A stretch of 64,000 bases of DNA from UBA7672 sp965279205 (GTDB lineage Bacteria; Pseudomonadota; Alphaproteobacteria; Caulobacterales; Hyphomonadaceae): contig OZ257144.1 of assembly GCA_965279205.1 (NCBI GenBank), positions 1,426,001 through 1,490,000 on the forward strand. The letters are read 5' to 3'. The translations under genes were made by a program, and so were the position numbers. The notes under the pieces were generated by a model. It worked only from the letters and a program-made list of their open reading frames with translations, was not told the origin of the DNA and did not search any database. Below, in pieces: positions 6,831-14,885 of this stretch. The first letter of the stretch is position 1. Each line of letters starts with the position of its first letter.

Positions 6831-8942
6831 TTAGACGGCGCCTGCGGACCGCAGGCGGGCTTTCGGGTGAATTTCGTTCTGCGACATCACGACGGTCTGT
6901 GGCCGGAACCGCTCGACCAGCGAGCGGACGTACGGACGGATCGGCGAGGAGGTGAGCAGTACCGGGCTGTCGCCTGACTGCGCCGCGCGTTCGAACGCGT
7001 TGCGCAGGTCAGCGACGAACTGATGCAGACGCGACGGCTCCAGCGCGAGCTGGCGATCCGCGCCCTGTCCAACCAGCGCTTCCGCAAACGACTGCTCCCA
7101 GTTGGGAGACAGCGCCACGACGGGCAGGGCGCCGCTGGCATCGAGATGCGAGTTGCAAAGCTGGCGAGCCAGGCGCGTGCGAACGTGCTCGGTAACCGAG
7201 AGAAGATCGGTCGAGGCGGATGTCGCCTCGGCGATGGCTTCCAGGATCGAGCCGAAATCGCGGATCGAGATGCGCTCGCGCAGCAGGTTCTGCAGGACGC
7301 GCTGGATGCCGGACACAGTGATCTGGCCGGGCGTGATGTCGGCGATCAGGGCGTGCTGCGGCTTGGGCAGATCATCGATCAGCGATTTCACTGAACCGAA
7401 GGTCAGCAGCTCGGCCATGTTCTCCTTCACCAGCTCAGTGAAGTGCGTGGTGAGAACCGTGGCGGCGTCCACAATGGTGTAGCCTTGAAGCGCGGCGTGT
7501 TCCTTCATCGTGTCGTCGACCCACACAGCCGGCAGGCCGAAGACAGGCTCGTTGACCTTTTCGCCCGCGATCGGCGGCGCGCCACCCGAGGCGTCCATGG
7601 CAAGATTCAGTTGCGGACGCAGCTTGCCGCGGCCGGCCACCACTTCCTTGATGAGGATGCGATAGTCCTCGGATCCCAGCTCCAGATTGTCGATGATGCG
7701 AACCTGCGGAACGACGAAGCCGAACTCCGACGCAATCTGGCGGCGCACCGCCTTGACCTGATCGGTAAGTTTGCGGCCCGACGTCTCGTTGATGAAGCCG
7801 AGCAGGCCGAAGCCGAGCTCTATCTTGATGTCGTCGACCGACAGCGATTCCGAAATCGGCGGCTCCGGCACAGGCTTGGCGCGCTGCACCTGTGCCGCCT
7901 GAACGGCCTCCGCTTCTGCTTGTAGCCGCTGCTTGCCAAAACCGCGATACGCTCCATAGCCGGCGATGCCGGCGAGAGCGAAGAACGGGATCATCGGCAT
8001 GCCGGGCAGGATGCCGGCGAGACCGGCCATGACGGCGGCCATGGCAAGGCCCTGCGGATTGGTGAAGAGCTGGATGCCGATCGCCTTGTCGGCCGCGCCT
8101 TCGACACCGGCTTTCGAGACCAGCATACCGGCCGCGACCGAAACGATGAGGGCGGGGATCTGCGAGACGATGCCGTCGCCGACGGTCAACAGGGTGTAGG
8201 AGTTGGCAGCCTGCTCGAACGAGATGCCTTCCTGGGCAACGCCGATGATCATGCCGCCGATCACGTTGATGAAGGTGATCAGAATGCCGGCCATCGCATC
8301 GCCGCGCACGAATTTCGAGGCGCCGTCCATCGCGCCGTAGAAGTTGCTTTCGCCTTCCAGCTCCTTGCGGCGCCTGCGGGCTTCCTCCTCGTTGATCATG
8401 CCGGCGGAGAGGTCAGCGTCGATCGCCATCTGCTTGCCGGGCATGGCGTCGAGGGTGAAGCGGGCCGCGACTTCGGCGATCCGGCCCGAACCTTTCGTGA
8501 CGACCACGAAGTTCACGATGATCAGGATGATGAAGACAACGACGCCGATGACGAAGTTGCCCTGCATCACGAAGTTGCCGAACGCCTGGATGATATTCCC
8601 GGCGGCCTGCGGGCCTTCATGGCCGTGGGCGAGGATCAGGCGGGTCGTCGCGATGTTCAGGGCGAGCCTCAACAGCGTCGCGAGCAGCAGCACGGTCGGG
8701 AAGGCCGAGAATTCCAGCGGCTTGCGGATCAGCAGCGCCGTCATCAGGATGAGGACGCTGAGCGTGATCGATATCGCCAGCAGGAAGTCGAGCAGGAAGG
8801 CGGGCAGCGGCACGATCAGCATGATGACAAGCGCCATCACGCCGAGGCCGAGTGCATATTCGCCCTTCGCAAACTGCTTGGTCAGCGCGTTCCAGTCGAA
8901 CTCGCCACCGCCATTACCGGTAAGAACGCCAGCCTGAGCCAT
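6831..8942 (-). CDS. flhA: FlhA, flagellar export gate
   Basis: Inner-membrane component of the flagellar type III export gate, 703 residues. The N-terminal half carries about eight transmembrane segments (from about residue 30) with the FHIPEP-family signature around ARFTLDAMPGKQMAID on the cytoplasmic loop; the C-terminal half is the cytoplasmic domain that docks chaperone-substrate complexes. Length and motif order are typical. It follows flbD by 7 bases, with AGGA about 9 bases before the ATG, so it belongs to the fliF operon. Confidence 0.96.
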   Translation of the reverse strand: MAQAGVLTGNGGGEFDWNALTKQFAKGEYALGLGVMALVIMLIVPLPAFLLDFLLAISITLSVLILMTALLIRKPLEFSAFPTVLLLATLLRLALNIATTRLILAHGHEGPQAAGNIIQAFGNFVMQGNFVIGVVVFIILIIVNFVVVTKGSGRIAEVAARFTLDAMPGKQMAIDADLSAGMINEEEARRRRKELEGESNFYGAMDGASKFVRGDAMAGILITFINVIGGMIIGVAQEGISFEQAANSYTLLTVGDGIVSQIPALIVSVAAGMLVSKAGVEGAADKAIGIQLFTNPQGLAMAAVMAGLAGILPGMPMIPFFALAGIAGYGAYRGFGKQRLQAEAEAVQAAQVQRAKPVPEPPISESLSVDDIKIELGFGLLGFINETSGRKLTDQVKAVRRQIASEFGFVVPQVRIIDNLELGSEDYRILIKEVVAGRGKLRPQLNLAMDASGGAPPIAGEKVNEPVFGLPAVWVDDTMKEHAALQGYTIVDAATVLTTHFTELVKENMAELLTFGSVKSLIDDLPKPQHALIADITPGQITVSGIQRVLQNLLRERISIRDFGSILEAIAEATSASTDLLSVTEHVRTRLARQLCNSHLDASGALPVVALSPNWEQSFAEALVGQGADRQLALEPSRLHQFVADLRNAFERAAQSGDSPVLLTSSPIRPYVRSLVERFRPQTVVMSQNEIHPKARLRSAGAV

Positions 8943-8949
8943 TTAACTG

Positions 8950-10320
8950 TTATCCTGCCGCGCGGGTTTCGCCGGGAGCGGCGATAGCAACGCCAGCATC
9001 CTGGTAGGCGCGCAGCTTGTTGCGCAGGGTGCGGATCGAGATGCCGAGGATGTTGGCCGCATGCGTGCGGTTGCCCAGGCAATGGTCGAGCGTGTTCAGG
9101 ATCAGGTCCTGCTCCACTTCCGCGACGGTCTGGCCGACACGCGTCGTCGCGCCGTTGATCGCGATCTCCGCAGCGTTGACGGCGCGTTCGGCTGCGGCGT
9201 CGAGCGCATTGGCCTGCACCGGCCGGCCATCCGGCGTCCGCAGGTCGTCGACCGAGATCTCCTCGCCCTTCGCCAGGATGACGGCGCGGTGCATGGCGTT
9301 CTCGAGTTCGCGGACGTTGCCGAGCCATGACGCCGAGCGGATGCGCTGGACAGCGTCCAGCGACAGCCGGCGGATGAATCCGTTCGCCTTGGCGTATTTG
9401 TCGACGAAATAGCTCGCGAGCGCCTCGAGATCGCGCGGCCGCTCCCGCAGCGGCGGGATGTGCAGGTTCATCACGTTGAGGCGATAGAGAAGATCCTTCC
9501 GGAAATCGCCGCGCATCACCGCTTCCTGCAGGATGCGGTTCGATGTCGCGATGATGCGAATATCGACGGCCACCGGCTTCGCGCCGCCGACACGGTCGAT
9601 CTCGCGCTCCTGGATGGCGCGCAGCAGCTTGGCCTGCAGGCGCACGTCCATCTCGGAGATCTCGTCGAGCAGCAGCGTGCCGCCGTCCGCTTCCTCGAAC
9701 TTGCCGATCCGGCGAGCAACAGCGCCGGTGAACGCGCCCTTTTCATGTCCGAAGAGTTCGCTCTCCAGCAGGTTCTCCGGAATAGCGGCGCAGTTGACCG
9801 AGATGAAAGGCTTGTCGGCGCGCTTCGATTTCTTATGGACATAGCGCGCCATCACTTCCTTGCCGACACCGCTTTCGCCGGTGATCAGCACCGACGCGTC
9901 CGACGGCGAGATCTGGTCGGCAAGCGCCCGCAGCTCGAGCATCACCGGATCCATCGCGATCAAGGGACGGTCGTCATCTGCCACCGCAGCCAGCACCGCG
10001 GCAATCAGTTCCGGATCAGGCGGCAGCGGAATGAACTCGCGCGCGCCGGCGCGGATCGCGTTGGCCGCCGTGTTGGCGTCGGTCTGCACGCCGCAGGCGA
10101 CGACCGGCGCCACAATGCGCTCCTGCCTCATCGCGTTGACCAGCCAGTTGATGTCCTCGTGCACGTCGATCATCACGATGTCCGCGCCGCGCCCGGTGCG
10201 CAGCAGCTCCATGGCGGCCGACGCATCGGGCGCGTGCAGCACCTTTGCGCCTTTGTCGAAGGCGATCTTGGTTGCGGCCGAGAGCTGGCCCGCGAGATTT
10301 CCGATGATCAGAACGCGCAT
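8950..10320 (-). CDS. flbD: FlbD, sigma-54 activator of late flagellar genes
   Basis: NtrC-family activator, 456 residues. It binds ftr enhancers to activate sigma-54 hook and flagellin promoters and represses the fliF operon in Caulobacter. The receiver-like domain (1-115) retains D52 but lacks the acidic pair and the conserved Lys (FIPLPP at 96-101). AAA+ motifs are GESGVGKE (148-155), the sigma-54 contact GAFTGA (195-200), and the R-finger region; a Fis-type helix-turn-helix closes the protein. It sits at the end of the fliF-fliG-fliH-fliN block as in Caulobacter. The receiver is probably not switched by phosphorylation; FliX, not in this window, would do it. Confidence 0.94.
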   Translation of the reverse strand: MRVLIIGNLAGQLSAATKIAFDKGAKVLHAPDASAAMELLRTGRGADIVMIDVHEDINWLVNAMRQERIVAPVVACGVQTDANTAANAIRAGAREFIPLPPDPELIAAVLAAVADDDRPLIAMDPVMLELRALADQISPSDASVLITGESGVGKEVMARYVHKKSKRADKPFISVNCAAIPENLLESELFGHEKGAFTGAVARRIGKFEEADGGTLLLDEISEMDVRLQAKLLRAIQEREIDRVGGAKPVAVDIRIIATSNRILQEAVMRGDFRKDLLYRLNVMNLHIPPLRERPRDLEALASYFVDKYAKANGFIRRLSLDAVQRIRSASWLGNVRELENAMHRAVILAKGEEISVDDLRTPDGRPVQANALDAAAERAVNAAEIAINGATTRVGQTVAEVEQDLILNTLDHCLGNRTHAANILGISIRTLRNKLRAYQDAGVAIAAPGETRAAG

Positions 10321-10330
10321 GGGTTTTCCT

Positions 10331-10681
10331 CTAGGCGTCGGAGTTCTTGATGATTTCAGTCATGGTCACGCCAAGGCGATCATCGACGACGACGACTTCG
10401 CCGCGCGCGACCAGGCGCGAGTTCACATAGATGTCGATGGCCTCGCCCACGCGGCGGTCCAGCTCCAGCACCGAGCCGGGACTAAGCTCGAGCAGCTTGG
10501 CGACTTCCATCGTCGTGCGACCGATGACCGCCTGCACCGACACCGGCACGTCGAACACCGGCTTCAGGTCCGCGGCGATCTTGTCACGCATGTCTTCCTG
10601 GGTCGCCGGCGTCGGCGAGCGCGACGTGGTCTGCGGCGCACCGCCCTGCGTCAGGTCTGGAAGGTTGAGGTCGCTGCTCAT
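10331..10681 (-). CDS. fliN: FliN, flagellar C-ring protein
   Basis: C-ring subunit of 116 residues, forming the switch complex with FliG and FliM at the base of the motor. The C-terminal SpoA domain (about 40-112) shows the FDVPVSVQAVIG start, the LLELSPGSVLELDR core and the VNSRLVARGEVVVVDDRLGV segment typical of FliN. The N-terminal 35 residues are Thr/Pro-rich and disordered. It lies between fliH and flbD with short spacers (9 and 10 bases), in the same operon. Confidence 0.95.
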   Translation of the reverse strand: MSSDLNLPDLTQGGAPQTTSRSPTPATQEDMRDKIAADLKPVFDVPVSVQAVIGRTTMEVAKLLELSPGSVLELDRRVGEAIDIYVNSRLVARGEVVVVDDRLGVTMTEIIKNSDA

Positions 10682-10690
10682 GATGCGTTC

Positions 10691-11311
10691 CTAGGCGGCA
10701 GAAAAGAGTTCAAGTTGCGGTTCGATAGGGTCTTCAAGCCGTGCGCTGATGATCGCCTCGATCGAGGCCTCCACCTGTTCGCGGCTGAAGCCCGTCGAGC
10801 CATCCATCCAGTCGACGCGCCAGTCGCCTGGTCTGGCTTTCGGATCGCCGACGAAGGCGATGTTCGTCCCCGTGCCCTGGCGGCGCAGCTGTTCCATGCG
10901 CTGCTCGACTTCCGGGATTGATTCGGGCGCAAGGCTCACGGTGATCACCGGATTGAGCTTCAGCATCCGCACGACTTCCGCGATCGCGGTCGCGGCTGCT
11001 TCCTCGCCCTTCGCGTCCAGCGCCGTTCCGGCGATTTTCCGTGCGGCGATCATCGCCATCTCAGCGGCTTCGCGACGAAGCGTTTCCGCAACATCGGCGA
11101 GCTTCACTGCAACTGGCGACAGGTGCGCGACGATCCGGTCGACCGAACCGATGCCGCTCTGGCGCGCCTTGGTCTCACCCTCGACGCGGGCTTTAGCTGC
11201 GAGCTTCTCGGCTTCGTCTCGCAACAGGAATCTTGTCTGCGGTCCACCGATCACCTCGCCATGCGGGGTGAACTCGGTCTGGAACATGAAGGGGGATGGG
11301 CTCTGCGACAT
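10691..11311 (-). CDS. fliH: FliH-like export ATPase regulator (FlbE)
   Basis: A 206-residue protein in the position of Caulobacter flbE, between fliG and fliN. It probably tethers FliI to the C-ring and restrains its ATPase. The middle is helical and Ala/Glu-rich (about 30-110); the C-terminal part has the conserved DWRVDWMDGSTG turn seen in alphaproteobacterial FliH proteins. The start overlaps the fliG stop (TGATG). FliH proteins diverge strongly, so the name depends on this motif, length and context. Confidence 0.85.
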   Translation of the reverse strand: MSQSPSPFMFQTEFTPHGEVIGGPQTRFLLRDEAEKLAAKARVEGETKARQSGIGSVDRIVAHLSPVAVKLADVAETLRREAAEMAMIAARKIAGTALDAKGEEAAATAIAEVVRMLKLNPVITVSLAPESIPEVEQRMEQLRRQGTGTNIAFVGDPKARPGDWRVDWMDGSTGFSREQVEASIEAIISARLEDPIEPQLELFSAA

Positions 11312-12438
11312 CAGTAAATCAACTCATCCTGGCCAGCGCCATCGGCGAGCATGATCTCACCTCTGTCTGCCAGCGCCTTTGCAACAGTCACCATTTCCTG
11401 CTGCGCCGCCTCGACGTCCTTCAGCTTGACGGGGCCCATGGCGGACATTTCCTCACGCATGATCTTCGCGGCGCGTTCCGACATGTTCGACATGAACAGG
11501 TTGCGCATCTCGTCATTGGCGCCCTTGAGCGCCAGGCCCAGTTTTGCCTTGTCGACATTGCGCAGCAGCGTCTGGACGCCACCGGGATCGAGCTTCTGGA
11601 GATCCTCGAACACGAACATCAGCGAGCGGATGCGGTCGGCGGATTCCTTGTTCTTGTCTTCCAGCAGGGCGATGAAGCGGCCTTCTGTCTGGCGATCGAA
11701 ATTGTTGAAGATCGCCGCCATCTGTTCGTGGCTGTCGCGCTTGGACGTGCGCGCAAGGTTGGTCATGAACTCGGTGCGCAGCGTCGATTCGATCTTCTCG
11801 AGAATGTCGCGCTGCACCGGCTCCATGCGCAGCATCCGCTGGATGACTTCCAGCGCGAACTCCGGGGGCAGGGCTGTCAGCACGCGCGCCGAATGCTCGG
11901 ACTTGATCTTCGACAGGATGACCGAGACCGTCTGCGGGTATTCGTTCTTCAGATAGTTCGCGAGCACCTGCTCGTTCACGTTGGCAAGCTTGTCCCACAT
12001 GGTCCGGCCAGCTGGGCCGCGCAGCTCTTCCATCAGGTTGTCGACCTTTTCGGCCGGCAGGAACTGCATCAGCAGGCGATGGGTCTGTTCGTACGAACCG
12101 GTCACCGCGCCGGATCCGGACATGCGATTGACGAAGTCCTTGATCAGGAACTCGACCGTCTCGGCCCTGACCGGGCCGAGGTTGGACATGGCGCCCGAAA
12201 TCTCGCGAATTTCCTCGTCGTCAAGCCGGTCCCAGACGGGCTTGGCCTCTTCGCCAAGTGCGAGCAGAAGAACGGCGGCCTTCTCGGAGCCGTGCATCTG
12301 CTTGATCGATTGTATCGTCTCCTGAATGCGGCGCTGCATGTCCTGCGCCGGATCGTGCGGGCCCGCCTGCGCCGGCGCTTGCGCGGGCGCGTCTTCCTTC
12401 TGGACGTCCTGCTTCTGTGCTGCGGAGGCCTTGCTCAT
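11311..12438 (-). CDS. fliG: FliG, flagellar motor switch protein
   Basis: Rotor protein of 375 residues. It attaches to FliF with its N-terminal domain and meets the stators with its C-terminal charged helix. Visible are the EKAAVLLLALGEE start of domain N (about residue 50), the middle EHSARVLTALP segment, and the C-terminal EEMSAMGPVKLKDVE motif. A Gln/Ala/Pro-rich 35-residue leader precedes the core, longer than in enteric FliG. It overlaps fliF by 4 bases (ATGA) and fliH by one, so all three are translationally coupled. Confidence 0.96.
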   Translation of the reverse strand: MSKASAAQKQDVQKEDAPAQAPAQAGPHDPAQDMQRRIQETIQSIKQMHGSEKAAVLLLALGEEAKPVWDRLDDEEIREISGAMSNLGPVRAETVEFLIKDFVNRMSGSGAVTGSYEQTHRLLMQFLPAEKVDNLMEELRGPAGRTMWDKLANVNEQVLANYLKNEYPQTVSVILSKIKSEHSARVLTALPPEFALEVIQRMLRMEPVQRDILEKIESTLRTEFMTNLARTSKRDSHEQMAAIFNNFDRQTEGRFIALLEDKNKESADRIRSLMFVFEDLQKLDPGGVQTLLRNVDKAKLGLALKGANDEMRNLFMSNMSERAAKIMREEMSAMGPVKLKDVEAAQQEMVTVAKALADRGEIMLADGAGQDELIY

Positions 12439-14204
12439 GCCGCGTTCGGCTCCTCAGCGAGCCACGAACGGATGATCGCGATGGATTCATCCGGATGGCT
12501 GGTGACGACCTCGGAAATCTTCTTGATCGAGGAAGCTTTTACCTGGCCCGAGATGCGCGCGACATCGATGCCCGCGTCGAGCCGGTCCGGCGTCGCCATG
12601 TCGAAGGTCACAGCCTTGCCCTCGGGGATGGCTATATTGCCGTATGCGTCCGCGGACTGGTTGGCGATCTGCTGGGCGTTGGCATTGGCCATTGCCGCCT
12701 GCATTGCGGCGATGGCCTGGACGCGCTTGGCGCCTTTCAGCTTGCGGATTTCCGGCGGCAAGTCTTCTGGCTCGTTCTTGGAGAACAGGCCGCCGATCAG
12801 CGGACGAAGGACAAAGAACACCAGGGCGAGCGCTGTCAGCAGCAACGCCACGATCTCGCCGACACGCACCAGGTCGAACTTGTCGAAGTCGAACGGTCCA
12901 GGCGCCACGGCGCCGTCAACCGACACGTCAGGCCGCGAGAAGGCGGCGCTTTCGATCGTGACCACGTCGCCGCGCGGTTCATTGAACAGAACGGCCGATT
13001 TCACGAGGTTGGTGATGCGGTCGAGCTCTTCCTGCGGGCGCGGCTGCCAGGTCGGCGGCGCGCCGTCGGCGCCGGGCACGCGCATGTGATCGATAGCGAC
13101 CGCAACCGACAGCCTGTCGATCTTGCCGCCCTCGATGACCTCGGTGCGGATATCCTTGGAAATCTCGTAGTTGACGGTTTCTTCGGTGTGATTTGTCCGC
13201 GACTGGCTTGTCGGCTGGGGCGCCGCAACGCCCTGCGCTCCGGTCGGCACATTGTTGGCGACTGTGGTTTCGTCCCCTGGCGCCAGGTCGCTGCTGTCAG
13301 ACGAGTCATCCACCGTGCTCTGCGAGCGGACGACGCGTTCGTCCGGATTGTACTTCTCGGAGCTCTGCGTGACCTTGTTGAAGTTGACGTCCAGCGAAAC
13401 CGTGACCTTCGCAGCGCCCGGGCCGGCAATGTTCTCGATCACGTCGAGAACCTTCTTGCGATAGCTTTCTTCAAGCGAAGCCTTGCGTTCGTCGACCGTG
13501 GATCCGCCGCCAGCGCCGCTCGGGTCGCCGTCGTCGGTCGCCGCCGCCAGCAGGCGGCCATCGGTCGACGAAATCGTTACCGCGCTGACGGTCAGGCCCG
13601 GCACCTGGGAGGCCACCAGATTGCGGATGGCGCGGACTTTCTCCTGCGACATCATGCTCCCGGTGATTTTCAGGACCACCGAGGCCTTGGGCTTCTCATT
13701 GTTCTGCTGGAACAGCGGCTTGTCCGGGATCGACAGGTGGACTTTCGCGGTCTGCACCATGTCGTAGGAGTTGATTGTCCGCTCCAGCTCGCCCTCCATG
13801 GCGCGGAGCTTCTTGATGTCGAGCACGAACTGGGTCTCGCCCAGCGCATCGCTCTTGTCGAAGATCTCCCAGCCGATCGAGCCGCGCGTCGGCAGGCCCT
13901 GTTCGGACAGCATCATGCGCGCTTGGTCGACCTTGGCGCCGTCGACGAAGATGGCCGAACCGCCGCCTTCCAGCGAATACTTGACGTTTGCGGTGTCGAG
14001 CTTGCCGGTGATTTCGGCCGCCTCCTCGAGGTCGAGGCCCGAGAACAGCAGCTTCTTACCGCTGGCCTCGCCCTGCAGCATGATCACGCCGAGGCCGCCG
14101 CCGACCAGGGCGACAACCACCAGGGCTGCTGCAATGCGCATGCGGCCCGACCGCGCGAGGTTCGCGATCAGGTTCTGGGATTCGGCTGGTTTGGGATCGG
14201 CCAT
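12435..14204 (-). CDS. fliF: FliF, MS-ring protein
   Basis: Inner-membrane MS-ring protein, 589 residues, the assembly base of the flagellum. A transmembrane helix lies near residues 24-45, the YscJ-like ring-building domains follow (GLDLEEAAEIT..., TVSAVTISSTDG), a Ser/Asp-rich disordered loop is at about 300-350, a second transmembrane helix is near 455-475, and the last 50 residues hold the FliG-binding tail. It is the first gene of the operon; a near-consensus CtrA box lies about 62 bases upstream, making it a class II CtrA-dependent operon as in Caulobacter. Confidence 0.96.
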   Translation of the reverse strand: MADPKPAESQNLIANLARSGRMRIAAALVVVALVGGGLGVIMLQGEASGKKLLFSGLDLEEAAEITGKLDTANVKYSLEGGGSAIFVDGAKVDQARMMLSEQGLPTRGSIGWEIFDKSDALGETQFVLDIKKLRAMEGELERTINSYDMVQTAKVHLSIPDKPLFQQNNEKPKASVVLKITGSMMSQEKVRAIRNLVASQVPGLTVSAVTISSTDGRLLAAATDDGDPSGAGGGSTVDERKASLEESYRKKVLDVIENIAGPGAAKVTVSLDVNFNKVTQSSEKYNPDERVVRSQSTVDDSSDSSDLAPGDETTVANNVPTGAQGVAAPQPTSQSRTNHTEETVNYEISKDIRTEVIEGGKIDRLSVAVAIDHMRVPGADGAPPTWQPRPQEELDRITNLVKSAVLFNEPRGDVVTIESAAFSRPDVSVDGAVAPGPFDFDKFDLVRVGEIVALLLTALALVFFVLRPLIGGLFSKNEPEDLPPEIRKLKGAKRVQAIAAMQAAMANANAQQIANQSADAYGNIAIPEGKAVTFDMATPDRLDAGIDVARISGQVKASSIKKISEVVTSHPDESIAIIRSWLAEEPNAA

Positions 14205-14265
14205 GTACGCCCGGAAAAATCTGCCGCCGCGATTTGCGACTAGGCAGGAATTTCCCGGTGCTCGG

Positions 14266-14280
14266 TAAACGCAGCATTAA
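14266..14280 (-). promoter_or_regulatory. CtrA box of the fliF operon promoter
   Basis: Reading the minus strand, TTAA-N7-TTTA followed by CC, seven of eight consensus bases of TTAA-N7-TTAA. A further TTAA at 14309-14312 and a GANTC at 14317-14321 lie just upstream. The distance to the fliF ATG (14204) fits a CtrA-activated sigma-73-type promoter, as known for the Caulobacter fliF operon. Confidence 0.6.
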
Positions 14281-14321
14281 GGACCGCGTTTATCTGGTTA
14301 CCGAAGTCTTAAGACGGAATC

Positions 14322-14374
14322 GTCTCCCGCGCGCCGTTCCTTCCCGGATTCCCCGGAACGGCGCGCGCGGAGAC
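14322..14374 (-). terminator. 19-bp hairpin between sciP and fliF
   Basis: Arms 14322-14340 and 14355-14374 are complementary over 19 pairs with one bulged base, around a 14-base loop. The hairpin starts 6 bases after the sciP stop codon and ends just before the fliF regulatory sites, so it probably terminates the sciP transcript, although the following T-run is weak (TTCCGTCTT). It could also shield the fliF promoter from read-through. Confidence 0.55.
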
Positions 14375-14379
14375 AGCTG

Positions 14380-14649
14380 TTAGCGATAGTTTTGCAGGCG
14401 CGTGGTCCGCAGACCCTTCACGCCATGACGCTCATAGAGGCGCTCCCAGCCACTGAACTCTTCTTTAGAGAGTTCGTACCGGTTGCACGCATCGTCGGCG
14501 GACAGAAGTCCGCCATGGACCGCGGCCACGACTTCCGCCTTGCGGCGGGTGACCCAACGCTGGATCCCGGGGGCGGGAAGGTCAGCGAGAGTAATATGAC
14601 GTCCGTCGGGTCCCACGACGGCCGCGCTGGTTGCGCTTTGGCTCAGCAT
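14380..14649 (-). CDS. sciP: SciP, CtrA inhibitor (DUF1153)
   Basis: An 89-residue helix-turn-helix protein of the DUF1153 family. In Caulobacter SciP accumulates in the G1 cell, binds CtrA and blocks recruitment of RNA polymerase at CtrA-activated promoters. The diagnostic stretch VVGPDG (11-16), LADLPAPG (21-28), RRKAEVVAAV (35-44), and the C-terminal GLRTTR (79-84) are all present. The ATG at 14649 has AGGGAG 6 bases upstream; a start 13 codons earlier is not supported. It lies immediately upstream of fliF, the same neighbourhood as in Caulobacter. Identification is secure. Confidence 0.93.
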   Translation of the reverse strand: MLSQSATSAAVVGPDGRHITLADLPAPGIQRWVTRRKAEVVAAVHGGLLSADDACNRYELSKEEFSGWERLYERHGVKGLRTTRLQNYR

Positions 14650-14806
14650 GGATAGCTCCCTGTGCTGCTCAGTCTTCCGGGAGACCATACGCAGCGGATG
14701 CTAAGGTCACGCTCAGCGCGACTGGCGGCTTTTAGGCAAAGTTCGATTGAATTTTTCGGCCTCCGGTCACCATGCCGGCGGCGCGAAGATGAGTGAAAAA
14801 CGAGCG

Positions 14807-14860
14807 GCGAATAACGAATGGAAGGGAACGGCATGCGTTTCATCCCAATTCGTTATTCGC
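14807..14860. repeat. 13-bp inverted repeat between flgE and sciP
   Basis: Perfect arms GCGAATAACGAAT (14807-14819) and ATTCGTTATTCGC (14848-14860) surround a 28-base spacer that can itself pair in part (GGGA...TCCC); GTGAA and TTCAC lie outside the arms. It starts 26 bases past the flgE stop. The remaining bases from 14650 to 14885 show nothing else. It may be the flgE terminator or a member of a dispersed intergenic palindrome family. Confidence 0.7.
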
Positions 14861-14885
14861 TATTCACGTCTCGCTAACCCAGACC

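Noticed and set aside
11296..13089. A 597-codon plus-strand open frame opposite fliG and fliF
   Set aside because: It is antisense to two securely identified genes and shows no protein family.
12417..14243. A 608-codon open frame on the plus strand opposite fliF
   Set aside because: It runs antisense to fliF, has no recognised domain, is Arg/Gly/Asp-rich as shadow frames of GC-rich genes are, and fliF itself is certain.
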